From contig SKSF01000035.1 in the NCBI GenBank assembly GCA_007118095.1, forward strand, positions 1 through 64,000: 64,000 nt of DNA. Reading direction: 5' to 3'. The notes under the pieces were generated by a model that ran no database searches, was not told the origin of the DNA, and worked only from the letters and a program-made list of their open reading frames with translations. Source of the stretch: Dehalococcoidia bacterium. Lineage in GTDB: Bacteria; Chloroflexota; Dehalococcoidia; Tepidiformales; Tepidiformaceae. Position 1 is the stretch's first letter, and each line of letters opens with the position of its first letter. A program made the position numbers and the translations under genes. Below are positions 8,180 through 17,504 of the stretch, in pieces.

Positions 8180-9225
8180 CGGCGTGCCTCCCGTTCGTGC
8201 CGCGCCAGTGCCAGCTCCAGGATGTGCGTCAACAGGTCCGAATAGCCGATCCCGGTGGCCTCCCAGAGCTTCGGGTACATGCTGATGCTCGTGAAGCCCG
8301 GGATGGTGTTCACTTCGTTTGCCAACACCTCCTGCCCGTCGCGCACGAAGAAGTCGACCCGCGCGTAGCCTTCGCAACCCATCGCCTGGAACATACGCAC
8401 AGCCATCATCCGAACGCGTTCCGCCGTGTCGTCGTCGATGCGCGCCGGGATGTAGAGCTCGCTCGTGGAGCCCGAGTCGTACTTGCTCTCGTAGTCGTAG
8501 AAGTCGCGGTCCGGCGCAATCTCCCCCGGGATGCTCGGCTCAGGGAACTCGTTGCCGAGTACCGAGACTTCCACTTCCTGGCCAGCGACGGCCTCTTCGA
8601 TGACCGCTTTGTCGTCGTAAGCGAAAGCCGCGGCGAACGCGCCGTCCAAGTCCTCGCGCGACTCCACCTTGCTCACGCCCACGCTCGAACCCCCGTTTGC
8701 AGGCTTGGCAAAGCACGGGTAGCCGAGCGATTCCTCCACGAAACGGTGACACTGCGCCGGGTCTGCTTCGAATTCCCAGCTCCGGACGACGACGTAAGGC
8801 GTGACCGGGACACCGGCGTCGCGGAAGAGCGCCTTCATCACCGCCTTGTCCATGCCGATGGCACTGGCGGCCACTCCCGCGCCGGCGTATGGCAGCCCTG
8901 CCATTTCCAGGAAGCCCTGGAGCGTCCCGTCTTCGCCAAAGGTGCCGTGGATGAGCGGAAACACCACGTCGGCTGACGCAAGCGTTTCCATGCTCGAATG
9001 AGCCGAAAGGAGCGGCGTCCCCTGCTCGAAGCTGGTTGCCCCAACATCGAGCGCGGCAGCCGTCTCGTCCGCGGTCAGCCAGGCGCCGTCCCGGGCGATC
9101 CCGAGCGGCGTCACGTCCCAGCGCTCCGGGTCGAGCGCTGCGATAACACTGCGTGCGCTCACCAGGCTCACCTCGTGTTCGCCTGACTTACCGCCCATCA
9201 GCACGACGACGTGTTGCTTGCTCAT
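8176..9225 (-). CDS. ddl: D-alanine--D-alanine ligase
   Basis: ATP-grasp enzyme joining two D-alanines for the peptidoglycan stem peptide. The 349-aa protein opens with VVVLMGGKSGEHEVSLVS, the Ddl signature. Later come the ATP-grasp segments CFAKPANGGSSVGVSKV and ARVDFFVRDGQEVLANEVNT, the latter with the metal-binding Asp, Glu and Asn residues. The ATG at 9225 overlaps the murB stop by 4 bp, and the stop overlaps the ftsQ start the same way. The residues at the Ddl specificity site were not assigned, so D-Ala-D-Lac activity is not excluded. Confidence 0.96.
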   Translation of the reverse strand: MSKQHVVVLMGGKSGEHEVSLVSARSVIAALDPERWDVTPLGIARDGAWLTADETAAALDVGATSFEQGTPLLSAHSSMETLASADVVFPLIHGTFGEDGTLQGFLEMAGLPYAGAGVAASAIGMDKAVMKALFRDAGVPVTPYVVVRSWEFEADPAQCHRFVEESLGYPCFAKPANGGSSVGVSKVESREDLDGAFAAAFAYDDKAVIEEAVAGQEVEVSVLGNEFPEPSIPGEIAPDRDFYDYESKYDSGSTSELYIPARIDDDTAERVRMMAVRMFQAMGCEGYARVDFFVRDGQEVLANEVNTIPGFTSISMYPKLWEATGIGYSDLLTHILELALARHEREARR

Positions 9226-10139
9226 CCCCAGTCCCCCACGAACGAAACTTCGCGTTCGAGCCGGATGCCGAACTGGTCGAATACGCGGCGCTCCGCTTCG
9301 CCCACCAGCCACGCCACATCTTCGGCGCGCGCCTGGCCGTGATTCACGAAGAAGTTGGAATGCTTCTCGCTGACCGCCGCGTCCCCGCGCCGGGCGCCCC
9401 GCAATCCCACGGCGTCGATGAGCTTCCAGGCGGGCTGTTCGGGCGGGTTCTTGAACATCGAACCGGCGTTGCGTCCGCGCGGCTGTGCCGAGAGTCGCCG
9501 GGTGTCGTACCCGGCCGCTTCCTCCAGCAACGCCGCGGCGTCACCGGGCGCGAGCGCCAGCTCGGCCTCGAGGATGGTTTGCCCGGCAAGGGCCCCGCGC
9601 GTGAAGACGCTGCCCCGGTAAACGAGTCCAAGCTCGGAGGCGTCCACCCACCGGTCGTGCCCGGTGGTGTTGTCTACCAGGCGCACGCTGCGCAGGACAT
9701 CGGCCAGGCACCCGCCGTAAGCTCCCGCGTTGTAGACGACCGCGCCGCCCAGCGTCCCCGGGATTCCGACAGCCCAGGTCAGGCCGGCCCAGCCCTGGCG
9801 GCACATCTTCCGCGCGTACCCGGCGAAGCTCGCGCCGGTGCCGATCCGGAAGATTCCCTCGTCAACCGTGGATTCCTGCCGCGCCCGGTTATCAACCACG
9901 ACGCCCCGGATACCGGCATCGGCGACGAGGATGTTGCTCCCGCTGCCCAGGATGAACAGGGATTCCCCTGCTGCCGTTGCTTCGTGCGCCACCCCGGCCA
10001 GCGCATCCGGGCTTTCCACCGTGACCCACAGGTCCGCCGGGCCTCCCACGCCAAAGGTGGTGTGCCGTGACAGCAGTTCGTCCCGTTTGACGGTGGCGAA
10101 TGCCGCGAGGCGTTCCGCGAGCTGGTCCAGTGTGCTCAT
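9222..10139 (-). CDS. murB: UDP-N-acetylenolpyruvoylglucosamine reductase
   Basis: FAD enzyme that reduces the enolpyruvyl group to give UDP-MurNAc in the cytoplasm. The 305-aa protein has the FAD-binding segments HTTFGVGGPADLWV near the N-terminus and LGSGSNILVAD, and the VYNAGAYGG loop. The active-site loop GSMFKNP contains the serine that protonates the enol intermediate, which fits the shorter type II MurB. The ATG at 10139 overlaps the murC stop by 4 bp. Confidence 0.96.
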   Translation of the reverse strand: MSTLDQLAERLAAFATVKRDELLSRHTTFGVGGPADLWVTVESPDALAGVAHEATAAGESLFILGSGSNILVADAGIRGVVVDNRARQESTVDEGIFRIGTGASFAGYARKMCRQGWAGLTWAVGIPGTLGGAVVYNAGAYGGCLADVLRSVRLVDNTTGHDRWVDASELGLVYRGSVFTRGALAGQTILEAELALAPGDAAALLEEAAGYDTRRLSAQPRGRNAGSMFKNPPEQPAWKLIDAVGLRGARRGDAAVSEKHSNFFVNHGQARAEDVAWLVGEAERRVFDQFGIRLEREVSFVGDWG

Positions 10140-11503
10140 CGCAATGCCTCCAAAAGGAGCGGTCCAACAGTGTCGACGTCGCCCGCGCCGATGGTGAACA
10201 CCACATCGCCCGGGCGGGCGCGGCGTGCGGCGAGCCAGGCCGCCTCTTCGAATGTCGCCGCGTAATGTGTCTGCGGGTTTTTGATGGCTTCCGCGAGGTC
10301 GGGCGCGCTGCGGCCCGCTTCCGGCTGTTCGCGCGCCGCATAGGTTTCCAGGACGATCAGCTCGTCGAGGCCCTCCCAGCACGTAAGCCATTCGTCCCAG
10401 AGGTATGCGATCCGGCTGTACGTGTGCGGCTGGTAGACGCCGATGATCCGCCGCCCGGCGAACCGCCCGCGCGCCGCTGCGATGGTGGCGCGCACCTCGG
10501 TCGGGTGGTGTGCGTAGTCATCCATCACCAGCACCCCCGCAGCCTCGCCCACCCGCTGGAAGCGGCGCCGCGCCCCCTGGAAGGTCGCCACCGCGCCACG
10601 GATTTGCCCGAAATCCACGCCCAGCGCCATCGCGACCGCGGTGGCCGCGAGGGTGTTCCGCACCACGTGCTCCCCGGGAAGGTTTGTCCGCATGCGTCCG
10701 ACGGCCGCTCCTTGGCGCAGGACCGTGAAGCTTGTGCCCTCTTCGTCCTGCTGGATGTCGTCGGCCTTCCAGTGCCCGGCGGAGATCCCGTAGCCTTCAA
10801 CCAGCAGGTCGCCCGTCCCGAGCGCTGCCGCGACCTGTGCCGCCCCCGCGTCGTCGGCACACCAGAGCAGCCGTCCGCCCGTCGGTATCTTCCGCGCGAA
10901 TTCGACAAATGCCTCGTGGTAGGCCTCGGCTGTGCCGTAATAGTCGAGGTGGTCCGCCTCGATATTCGTGATGATCGCGATTTCGGGCGTGTACTCGTGG
11001 AAGGCGCGCTTGTACTCGTCAGCCTCCACGACGCAGATTTCTTCGCCCCACGACGCGTGACCGTCCAGGTCGACGCTCTCCCCGCCCAGCAGATACATGG
11101 GATTTCGCCCGGCCTGCTGGAGGATGTACGCGATCAGGCTCGAGGTTGTCGTCTTGCCGTGTGAGCCGGACACCGCCACCACGCGCTTCCCTGCCATCAG
11201 CCGCGCGACCATCTCCGCGCGAAGCAGAACCGGGATCCCGCGCTCCCGCGCTTCCACCAGTTCCGGGTTGTCTTCGTCGGCTGCTGCCGTCGTGACGACG
11301 AGCTTCGCGTCTCCGACGTTTTCTGCTCGGTGCCCTTCGTACACGCTGGCGCCGAGCGCAGCGACCCGCTCGGTCAGCGGCGAAAGCCGCAGGTCGCTGC
11401 CCGTAACGGCGACGCCCTGCTCGCGGAGCAGGATGCCAATCGCCGACATATGCATGCCGCCAACCCCGATGAGATGCACCGGCCCCTGTATTGTCTCGCT
11501 CAT
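10136..11503 (-). CDS. murC: UDP-N-acetylmuramate--L-alanine ligase
   Basis: First Mur ligase, adding L-Ala to UDP-MurNAc with ATP. The 455-aa protein has the N-terminal UDP-binding Rossmann motif LIGVGGMHMSAIG and the P-loop SGSHGKTTT at about 112-120. The central domain has VEADEYKRAF and TNIEADHLDYYG, and the C-terminal domain has MDDYAHHPTEV. All three Mur-ligase domains are present at normal length. The 4-bp ATGA overlaps on both sides (murG upstream, murB downstream) suggest translational coupling. Confidence 0.97.
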   Translation of the reverse strand: MSETIQGPVHLIGVGGMHMSAIGILLREQGVAVTGSDLRLSPLTERVAALGASVYEGHRAENVGDAKLVVTTAAADEDNPELVEARERGIPVLLRAEMVARLMAGKRVVAVSGSHGKTTTSSLIAYILQQAGRNPMYLLGGESVDLDGHASWGEEICVVEADEYKRAFHEYTPEIAIITNIEADHLDYYGTAEAYHEAFVEFARKIPTGGRLLWCADDAGAAQVAAALGTGDLLVEGYGISAGHWKADDIQQDEEGTSFTVLRQGAAVGRMRTNLPGEHVVRNTLAATAVAMALGVDFGQIRGAVATFQGARRRFQRVGEAAGVLVMDDYAHHPTEVRATIAAARGRFAGRRIIGVYQPHTYSRIAYLWDEWLTCWEGLDELIVLETYAAREQPEAGRSAPDLAEAIKNPQTHYAATFEEAAWLAARRARPGDVVFTIGAGDVDTVGPLLLEALR

Positions 11504-12588
11504 CGCGCCACCTCCCGGAGCATCCTCGCGATAGCTGCTGCTGCGTCTGGCCGCGCGAGCGAACCCGCCGCGTCCGCCATTGCCCGGAGCCGTTCGTCGT
11601 TATCCAGCAGTGCCATCGCCCGCGGCCCAAGCACATCCATTTGCGCCTCCTCGATCACTTCCGCCGCCCCCTGGTCCGCGAGCCAGAGCGCGTTATCCCG
11701 CTGGTGCCCGCCTGCAAATGTCCCCGGCACCAGGAGCGCAGGCAGCTTCGCGGCGGGGAGTTCCCCGATGACGCTCGCGCCAGCCCGCATGATGGCCAGG
11801 TCGGCCGCCACCATTGCCTTCGGCAGGTCGTTTCGGAATGCATCAACCACATAGCGTTCGCGAAGCGCCGGCTCGAGCGCGTCACGCGCCGCCCGCGCTT
11901 CGTCGATCCCCGCGTTCCCGGTGACATGGATCACCGTGGCGCGCTGAAGCAATGCCCGGAGTGCTGCCAGCACCACGCCGTTGATACTCCGCGACCCCTG
12001 CGACGCACCGGCCACGAGCAGCACGCGCGCATGCTGCGCTATCCCCAGGTCTTCCCGGGCGGATGCTTTGCTCATTGAAAAGAACTCCGGCCGCACCGGG
12101 TAACCCGTGACCGTTGTCTTCTTCGCTGGAAGATATGCAAGTGCTGCATCTGTCGTCGTGGCAAGCCGGGTCGCGAGCCGCTGCTCGGCCCGCACGGCCC
12201 ATCCTGGCTTCACATCGGGCAGATACACCACCAGCGGCTTCCGGAGCACCCGCGCTGCCACGCTGCACGGGAAACTTGCGTATCCACCCGTGCTGAACAC
12301 GACATCCGGACGGTAGGCACGAAGGTGACGCACGGCCATGGCTATACCGCGCAGCAGCCTCAGCCCGCCGCCCAGCACCTGCAGAGGCGACCGCCCCCGG
12401 ATTCCTGTCGACGGGATCGCCGTGAACGCGATACCCCGCGGCTCGACCATTCCCCGCTCTCCGCGGTTATCGGGCCCGAAAAAGTGCACGTCGAGGCTAT
12501 CCCCTTGCTGCTCCCGGACCGCTTCGAGCACCGAAAGCGCTGGAAAGATGTGGCCCCCGGTCCCGCCTGCCGTCAGCGCCAGCCTCAT
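11500..12588 (-). CDS. murG: UDP-GlcNAc:lipid I N-acetylglucosamine transferase MurG
   Basis: GT-B glycosyltransferase on the inner face of the membrane that converts lipid I to lipid II. The 362-aa protein has the N-terminal GGTGGHIFPAL loop (residues 8-18), the second-domain loop VAGASQGSRSINGVV, and the UDP-GlcNAc-binding segment IMRAGASVIGELPA. The late VPGTFAGGHQRDNALWL includes the conserved HQ-x-N. It overlaps ftsW and murC by 4 bp each. Confidence 0.97.
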   Translation of the reverse strand: MRLALTAGGTGGHIFPALSVLEAVREQQGDSLDVHFFGPDNRGERGMVEPRGIAFTAIPSTGIRGRSPLQVLGGGLRLLRGIAMAVRHLRAYRPDVVFSTGGYASFPCSVAARVLRKPLVVYLPDVKPGWAVRAEQRLATRLATTTDAALAYLPAKKTTVTGYPVRPEFFSMSKASAREDLGIAQHARVLLVAGASQGSRSINGVVLAALRALLQRATVIHVTGNAGIDEARAARDALEPALRERYVVDAFRNDLPKAMVAADLAIMRAGASVIGELPAAKLPALLVPGTFAGGHQRDNALWLADQGAAEVIEEAQMDVLGPRAMALLDNDERLRAMADAAGSLARPDAAAAIARMLREVAR

Positions 12589-13778
12589 GACCGCTTCCTC
12601 CGTACGATGCGTCCGCCTGGCGGTTCGCTTGCTTCGTTACTGCCACCATTCTCCGGCGGATCGCCGGGCGGCCGCGCATAACGCGACACGCTCAGTAACA
12701 CCCCCACGCCCATGAGCAGCGCCGCCACAGCGTTCCCGCCGAAGCTCAGGAACGGCAGCGGCACGCCGGTTAGCGGGATGACGCGCGTGATGCCGCCGAT
12801 GTTCATCAGCGCTTGCAGCACGACCCACGTGGTGACACCCACGGCCAGCAACGCTCCAAAATCGTCGCGCGCGCGCAGCGCCACCTGGTAGCCGCGCACC
12901 ATGAACAGCATGAAGATGCACACGATCGCGACCGTCGCAATCAACCCGAGCTCTTCGCCAATAATGGCGAAGACCCCGTCGGTGTGGCTCTCGGGCACGT
13001 AAAAGAACTTGCTCCGGCTCGCGCCGAGCCCCAGCCCGCTAAAGCCACCGTTCCCCATGGCGATCAGCGCCTGCAGCGTCTGGAAGCCGTAACCATCCGG
13101 GTCGGCTTCTGCGTTCAAGAACGTCATGAGCCGTTGGAGCCGGTATCCCTCGGCCAGCGCCAGCATGGTCATCGTTCCACCGCCCACGACCACCAGCGAC
13201 CCGAGCTGCCAGATCGATGCCCCCGCGGCCCAGAACATGGTCACCGCGATGCCCAGGATGATGAGCGTCGTGCCCATGTTCGGCTGCATCATGATGAGCG
13301 TCGCGACGGCGCCCATGATGATGACGAACGGCACAAGCCCCTGTTCGATGCTCTTCACGTTCTCGCCTTTGCTCGAAAGCCAGGCGGCCATATAGATGAT
13401 GATGGTCAGTTTCGCGAACTCCGCCGGCTGAACCGTCAGGCTCCCCACGCCGATCCAGCGCTGCGCGCCGTGCGCCTCCTGCCCGATCACGAGCACGGCC
13501 ACGAGCATCCCGATGGTCCCGAGCATGAGCGGCACCGCGAGCGGCCGCAGCATCCGGTAGTCGGTCCGGATCGCCAGGATCATGAAGACGGCGCCCAGCG
13601 TCGCCCAGATCATCTGGCGCATGATGTAATGCGTCGGCTCGCCGAACCGCACAAGCGAAATGACGAAGCTCGAACTGTACACAACCACCAGGCCCGCGAC
13701 CACGAGCGTGACCGTAAGCGCGAGCAGCAGCACATCCGGCCGCCCGGCCTTCCATTTTGGCGTCGCAGCGGCCGTCAT
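12585..13778 (-). CDS. ftsW: Septal peptidoglycan polymerase FtsW
   Basis: SEDS-family glycosyltransferase with about 10 transmembrane helices that works with FtsI at the septum. The 397-aa protein shows MQPNMGTTLIILGIAV, the periplasmic loop with YGFQTLQALIAMGNGGFSGLG, and the C-terminal signature GVPLPFLSFGGNA. RWIGVGSLTVQPAEFAKL carries the conserved QPxEF. A basic cytoplasmic tail ends IVRRKRS. Its place inside the dcw cluster, between murD and murG, distinguishes it from the second SEDS gene at 36.1-37.3 kb (rodA). Confidence 0.95.
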   Translation of the reverse strand: MTAAATPKWKAGRPDVLLLALTVTLVVAGLVVVYSSSFVISLVRFGEPTHYIMRQMIWATLGAVFMILAIRTDYRMLRPLAVPLMLGTIGMLVAVLVIGQEAHGAQRWIGVGSLTVQPAEFAKLTIIIYMAAWLSSKGENVKSIEQGLVPFVIIMGAVATLIMMQPNMGTTLIILGIAVTMFWAAGASIWQLGSLVVVGGGTMTMLALAEGYRLQRLMTFLNAEADPDGYGFQTLQALIAMGNGGFSGLGLGASRSKFFYVPESHTDGVFAIIGEELGLIATVAIVCIFMLFMVRGYQVALRARDDFGALLAVGVTTWVVLQALMNIGGITRVIPLTGVPLPFLSFGGNAVAALLMGVGVLLSVSRYARPPGDPPENGGSNEASEPPGGRIVRRKRS

Positions 13779-15160
13779 CGGCTCCCCTCCCGGAAGCCAG
13801 GCAGCGCCTGGACAAGTTCCTTGTATGCCCGCCCGCGTGCTTCGAAGCTTGGATAAGCGTCGAAACTGGTGCCAGCGGGCGCCAGCAGCACCACGTCGCC
13901 GGGCTCGGCAACACTCGAAGCGCCCTCGACGGCCTCGTCAAGCGCATCCACGCGATGCACGGGCACGTCGGTGCTCTCGATCTCCTGGGCGAAGTCGGCG
14001 CCCGATTCACCGAAGCACACCACGGCCCGGCACCGGCGCCGCACCTCGTTGGCCAGCGTGTCGAGTGGCAGGTTCTTTTCGCGCCCGCCGAGGAGAAGCA
14101 CGACAGGTTCGTGGAACGCTCGCAGCCCGGCGATTGTGCGTTCAGGCGCGGTCGCGATGCTGTCATTTACATAGGTCACACCGCGCGCCGTACCAACGAC
14201 CTCGAGCCGGTGCGGTACGCCCGTGAAGCTGGCGATAGCGCGCCGCATATCGCTGTGCTCAAGGCCCATCGCGCAGCCGATCGCCGTAGCCATCACGACG
14301 TTTGCCAGGTTGTGTTCGCCGCGCAGGCGTACATCGGAGCGGTTCGCCACCGAGTGGTGCTGGCGGCCATGGACGCAGACCACATCGTGATACGCGAGGT
14401 AGGCTCCATCGCCCTCTACCCGGTCCTGTATCGAGCACCGGTGAAGCCGGCCACGAACCGACACCATCAGGCCGCGGCTCGTGCGATCGTCCACGTTCAG
14501 TATCGTGATGTCCTCCGGCCCCTGGTACTCCAGCAGGCGCCGCTTCAGGCCGACATATTCGTCCCAGCTAAACTGGTCGAGGTGATTGGGCGTGACATTC
14601 GTGATGGCAGCGATCTGCGGTGAGACATCGGTGTATTGGAGCTGCGTGTGGCTCACCTCCAGGATCACCGTGGTCGTCGGCGTAATCTCGGGAAGCCGGC
14701 CGAGCAGCGCCTCTCCGATGTTGCCGCCGGCGACGTAATCGAGCCCGGCCGTGTTGGCCATGGAGGCCACCAGTGCAGTCGTTGTCGACTTCCCCGCGCT
14801 CCCGGTGATGCCCACCATCCGTCCCGGGCAAAGCTGCATGAACAGCCGCATCTGCGAGGTGACCGGGATCCCGAGCTCACGTGCGCGTTGCATCGCCGGT
14901 TCGTGGCGCAGCACCGACTGGGAGACCGCGAGCAGGTCGAACCCTTCCGGGTCGAGCAGTGGCCGTCCCGTAATGACGCGCCGGACCCCGTCGGGCGCAG
15001 TTGCGCCGGCCGCTTCGAGTTGCTCACGCGTCCGCGTATCCGACATCGTGACCCGCGCCCCCCGCGCGAGCAGCCAGCGCGCGAGGTCCCGGCCCTCGAT
15101 GCCGAGGGAGTAGACGAGCACCGATGCTCCGTCGAGCCGCGGCAGTGTGTCCATCGTCAT
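13775..15160 (-). CDS. murD: UDP-N-acetylmuramoyl-L-alanine--D-glutamate ligase
   Basis: Second Mur ligase, adding D-Glu. The 461-aa protein has VLVYSLGIEGRDLARWL in the UDP-binding domain, the P-loop GITGSAGKSTTT, TNVTPNHLDQFSWDEY in the central domain, and YVNDSIATAPERTIAGL and LLLGGREKNLPL in the C-terminal domain. The start at 15160 is favoured because ATGA overlaps the mraY stop; a second in-frame ATG lies 6 nt further in. Confidence 0.96.
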   Translation of the reverse strand: MTMDTLPRLDGASVLVYSLGIEGRDLARWLLARGARVTMSDTRTREQLEAAGATAPDGVRRVITGRPLLDPEGFDLLAVSQSVLRHEPAMQRARELGIPVTSQMRLFMQLCPGRMVGITGSAGKSTTTALVASMANTAGLDYVAGGNIGEALLGRLPEITPTTTVILEVSHTQLQYTDVSPQIAAITNVTPNHLDQFSWDEYVGLKRRLLEYQGPEDITILNVDDRTSRGLMVSVRGRLHRCSIQDRVEGDGAYLAYHDVVCVHGRQHHSVANRSDVRLRGEHNLANVVMATAIGCAMGLEHSDMRRAIASFTGVPHRLEVVGTARGVTYVNDSIATAPERTIAGLRAFHEPVVLLLGGREKNLPLDTLANEVRRRCRAVVCFGESGADFAQEIESTDVPVHRVDALDEAVEGASSVAEPGDVVLLAPAGTSFDAYPSFEARGRAYKELVQALPGFREGSR

Positions 15161-16125
15161 ACGGGCACCGCCAGCGCGAACGCGACGCCTACAAAGCCCG
15201 CCGCGATCGTGAGAATCCAGAACCGCGTCACGATTTGCGTCTCTGCCCAGCCGATACGCTCCAGGTGGTGGTGGAGCGGCGCCTGCTTGAAGATGCGCTT
15301 CCCGCCCGAAAGCTTGAAATAGCCAATCTGGATGACGTTACTCAGCGCCTCGGCGACAAAGACGATGCCGATGATCGGCAGCAACAGCCAGTGCCCGGTC
15401 ATCAACGCCACAACCGCGAGGCTCGAACCGAGTGCGAGCGCCCCAGTGTCGCCCATGATCACCATCGCGGGGTGCGCGTTGTACCAGAGGTAGCCCAGGC
15501 TCGCGCCCGCGATGATGAAGGCGAATGTCGCCACAAACTCCTGGCCCTGGACAAAGGCGATGGCCCCGTACGCGACGAAGCAGATGAGCGCCGTCCCCCC
15601 GGCAAGCGCGTCCAAACCGTCTGAAACCGCAACCGCAGTGGTCGTGCCGACAATCGCCAGCACCGCGATCGGGATGTACCAGTAGCCCAGCGAGTACTGG
15701 CCGACCCACGGGATGTTGATCGACTCAACTTCGATGTATTCGAACAGGACCCATGCCGCGCCGATCGACAGCAGCGTGAGGAATATAACCTTGAATCGCC
15801 AGGAGAGCCCTCCCTGCTTCCGGTTCTGCAGGGTCCCCAGGTCGTCGATGAATCCGACCGCTCCCGTCGCACCGATAACCAGCAACGGCAGCAAAATGGA
15901 CCGGTGTTCCCACCATTCCACCGCCGCCGCGGTAACGATCAGCGTGGGTAGCCAGATGATGAAGCCCCCAAAGGTCGGCGTTCCCGCCTTTATCTGGTGC
16001 GCTTCCGACAGGTACTCGCTGATGCTCTTGCCAATGCTGCGTCGGCGCAGGTATCGCACGATCGGCAACCCGACCACAACAGCAAGGAGAAACGCGGCCG
16101 CACCCGAGAGCAACGCATGGATCAT
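15157..16125 (-). CDS. mraY: Phospho-N-acetylmuramoyl-pentapeptide transferase MraY
   Basis: Polytopic membrane enzyme that transfers phospho-MurNAc-pentapeptide to undecaprenyl phosphate, making lipid I. The 322-aa protein has about 10 helices. The active-site aspartate pair appears in GFIDDLGTLQNRKQGG. AVAVSDGLDALAGG carries the SDGLDGLA motif, and LHHHLERIGWAETQIV is the HHHxE loop near the C-terminus. It overlaps murF and murD by 4 bp each. Confidence 0.97.
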   Translation of the reverse strand: MIHALLSGAAAFLLAVVVGLPIVRYLRRRSIGKSISEYLSEAHQIKAGTPTFGGFIIWLPTLIVTAAAVEWWEHRSILLPLLVIGATGAVGFIDDLGTLQNRKQGGLSWRFKVIFLTLLSIGAAWVLFEYIEVESINIPWVGQYSLGYWYIPIAVLAIVGTTTAVAVSDGLDALAGGTALICFVAYGAIAFVQGQEFVATFAFIIAGASLGYLWYNAHPAMVIMGDTGALALGSSLAVVALMTGHWLLLPIIGIVFVAEALSNVIQIGYFKLSGGKRIFKQAPLHHHLERIGWAETQIVTRFWILTIAAGFVGVAFALAVPV

Positions 16126-17504
16126 GCCGTGCCCCCCAGGATCGGCAGCACCTGCTCAAACGCCTGGCTGCGCGACGCCTTCACCAGCACGATGTCACCC
16201 GACTGCACCCGCTTCCCCACTGCTTCCGCCGCTTCTTCCTTCGTCCCGTACCAGTGCGCCACCTTCAGTCCGCTGTCGCGTGCCGCCTGGACCAGCGCCT
16301 TGCACGGGTCACCGACCGCCGCCAGGACGTCACAGTTCCGGGCTGCGACGCGGCCGATCCGTGCGTGTTCTTCCTCTTCGTAGTCGCCAAGCTCCGCCAT
16401 CACGCCGAGAAATGCGATACGCCGGCCCTCGAGCGTCCCGAGCATCCGCAGCGCGCCTTCGAGCGACGCCGGGCTCGAGTTGTACCGGTCATCGATAATC
16501 GTCACACCGGCTGCCGTTTTCATGATGCGCATCCGGCCGTCCGCCTCGGCCGAGGCCACTGACGCCGCTGCCGCTTCCAGCGAAAGACCAAGTGCCAGCG
16601 CTGCCCCCATCGCCGCAAGCGCCGCCGGGACCACGTGCGTGCCGGGGAGGGGTGTTGTTACCTCCACCTGCTGCCCGTCGTAGGCCACCGTGAAGCGGCA
16701 GCCTTCGAGCCCGCGGTCCTCAATTGGACCCCGCCGTAGGGTGGCGCGCTCGCTCTCGCCGAAGCTGATGACCCGCGTGGTGAGTTCGTCGGCCACGGGC
16801 GCCACCCGGGGGTCGTCAGCGTTGACGACAGCGGTCGCACCCGGCCGCAGGGACCGTACCAACGACAGCTTTTCGTGCTGGATGGCTTCAATGCTGCCCA
16901 GTTTCGAGACATGGGTCAGCCCGACATTGAGCACGATGCCTGCGTCGGGCGGCGCGATCGTGCACAGCTCGGCAATCTCCCCCGGGCTGTCCATCGCCAT
17001 CTCGAGCACGGACACATCGTGGTCGCGCCGGAGGCTCGCCAGTGCCAGCGGCAGCCCTTCGCGCGAATTGAAGTTTTCTTTGCTCCAGTGCGTCGAGAAG
17101 TGCTGGCGCAGCACGGCTGCCGTTAGCTCTTTTGCCGTCGTCTTGCCAACAGTCCCGGTAATCCCCACCACGCGTGGACCGCACGTCTCCAGCCACGCAT
17201 GCGCCAGCGCGGCGACAGCGGCGCGGCTATCGTCCACCACCGCAACTGCGCGGTCCGGCCAGTCACCCTCGGGCATGCGCTCGCCGATGACGGCCGTCGC
17301 GCCGCGCTCGAGTGCCTCTTCAAGGTACGCATTCCCGTCGAGCTCTTCGCCGCGGAACCCCACGAAGAGGTCGCCAGGCTTCACCTGCCGCGAGTCCGCC
17401 ACGCCGTCCAGGATGAGCGCGCCCGGAACCGCCGCGTGCGCCTCCCAGCCCCGGGAGCGCAGCGTTTCCGCGAAGATGCCGGCTGTCAAATGCTGCTCGT
17501 TCAT
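16122..17504 (-). CDS. murF: UDP-MurNAc-tripeptide--D-Ala-D-Ala ligase MurF
   Basis: Final Mur ligase, adding the D-Ala-D-Ala dipeptide made by Ddl. The 460-aa protein has VADSRQVKPGDLFVGFRGE in the N-terminal domain and the P-loop GITGTVGKTT at 114-123. It also has the MurF-type NFNSREGLPLALASL and DDRYNSSPASLEGAL, and a C-terminal VLVKASRSQAFEQVL. These features separate it from MurE, which is absent from this cluster. Its start overlaps the ftsI stop. Confidence 0.95.
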   Translation of the reverse strand: MNEQHLTAGIFAETLRSRGWEAHAAVPGALILDGVADSRQVKPGDLFVGFRGEELDGNAYLEEALERGATAVIGERMPEGDWPDRAVAVVDDSRAAVAALAHAWLETCGPRVVGITGTVGKTTAKELTAAVLRQHFSTHWSKENFNSREGLPLALASLRRDHDVSVLEMAMDSPGEIAELCTIAPPDAGIVLNVGLTHVSKLGSIEAIQHEKLSLVRSLRPGATAVVNADDPRVAPVADELTTRVISFGESERATLRRGPIEDRGLEGCRFTVAYDGQQVEVTTPLPGTHVVPAALAAMGAALALGLSLEAAAASVASAEADGRMRIMKTAAGVTIIDDRYNSSPASLEGALRMLGTLEGRRIAFLGVMAELGDYEEEEHARIGRVAARNCDVLAAVGDPCKALVQAARDSGLKVAHWYGTKEEAAEAVGKRVQSGDIVLVKASRSQAFEQVLPILGGTA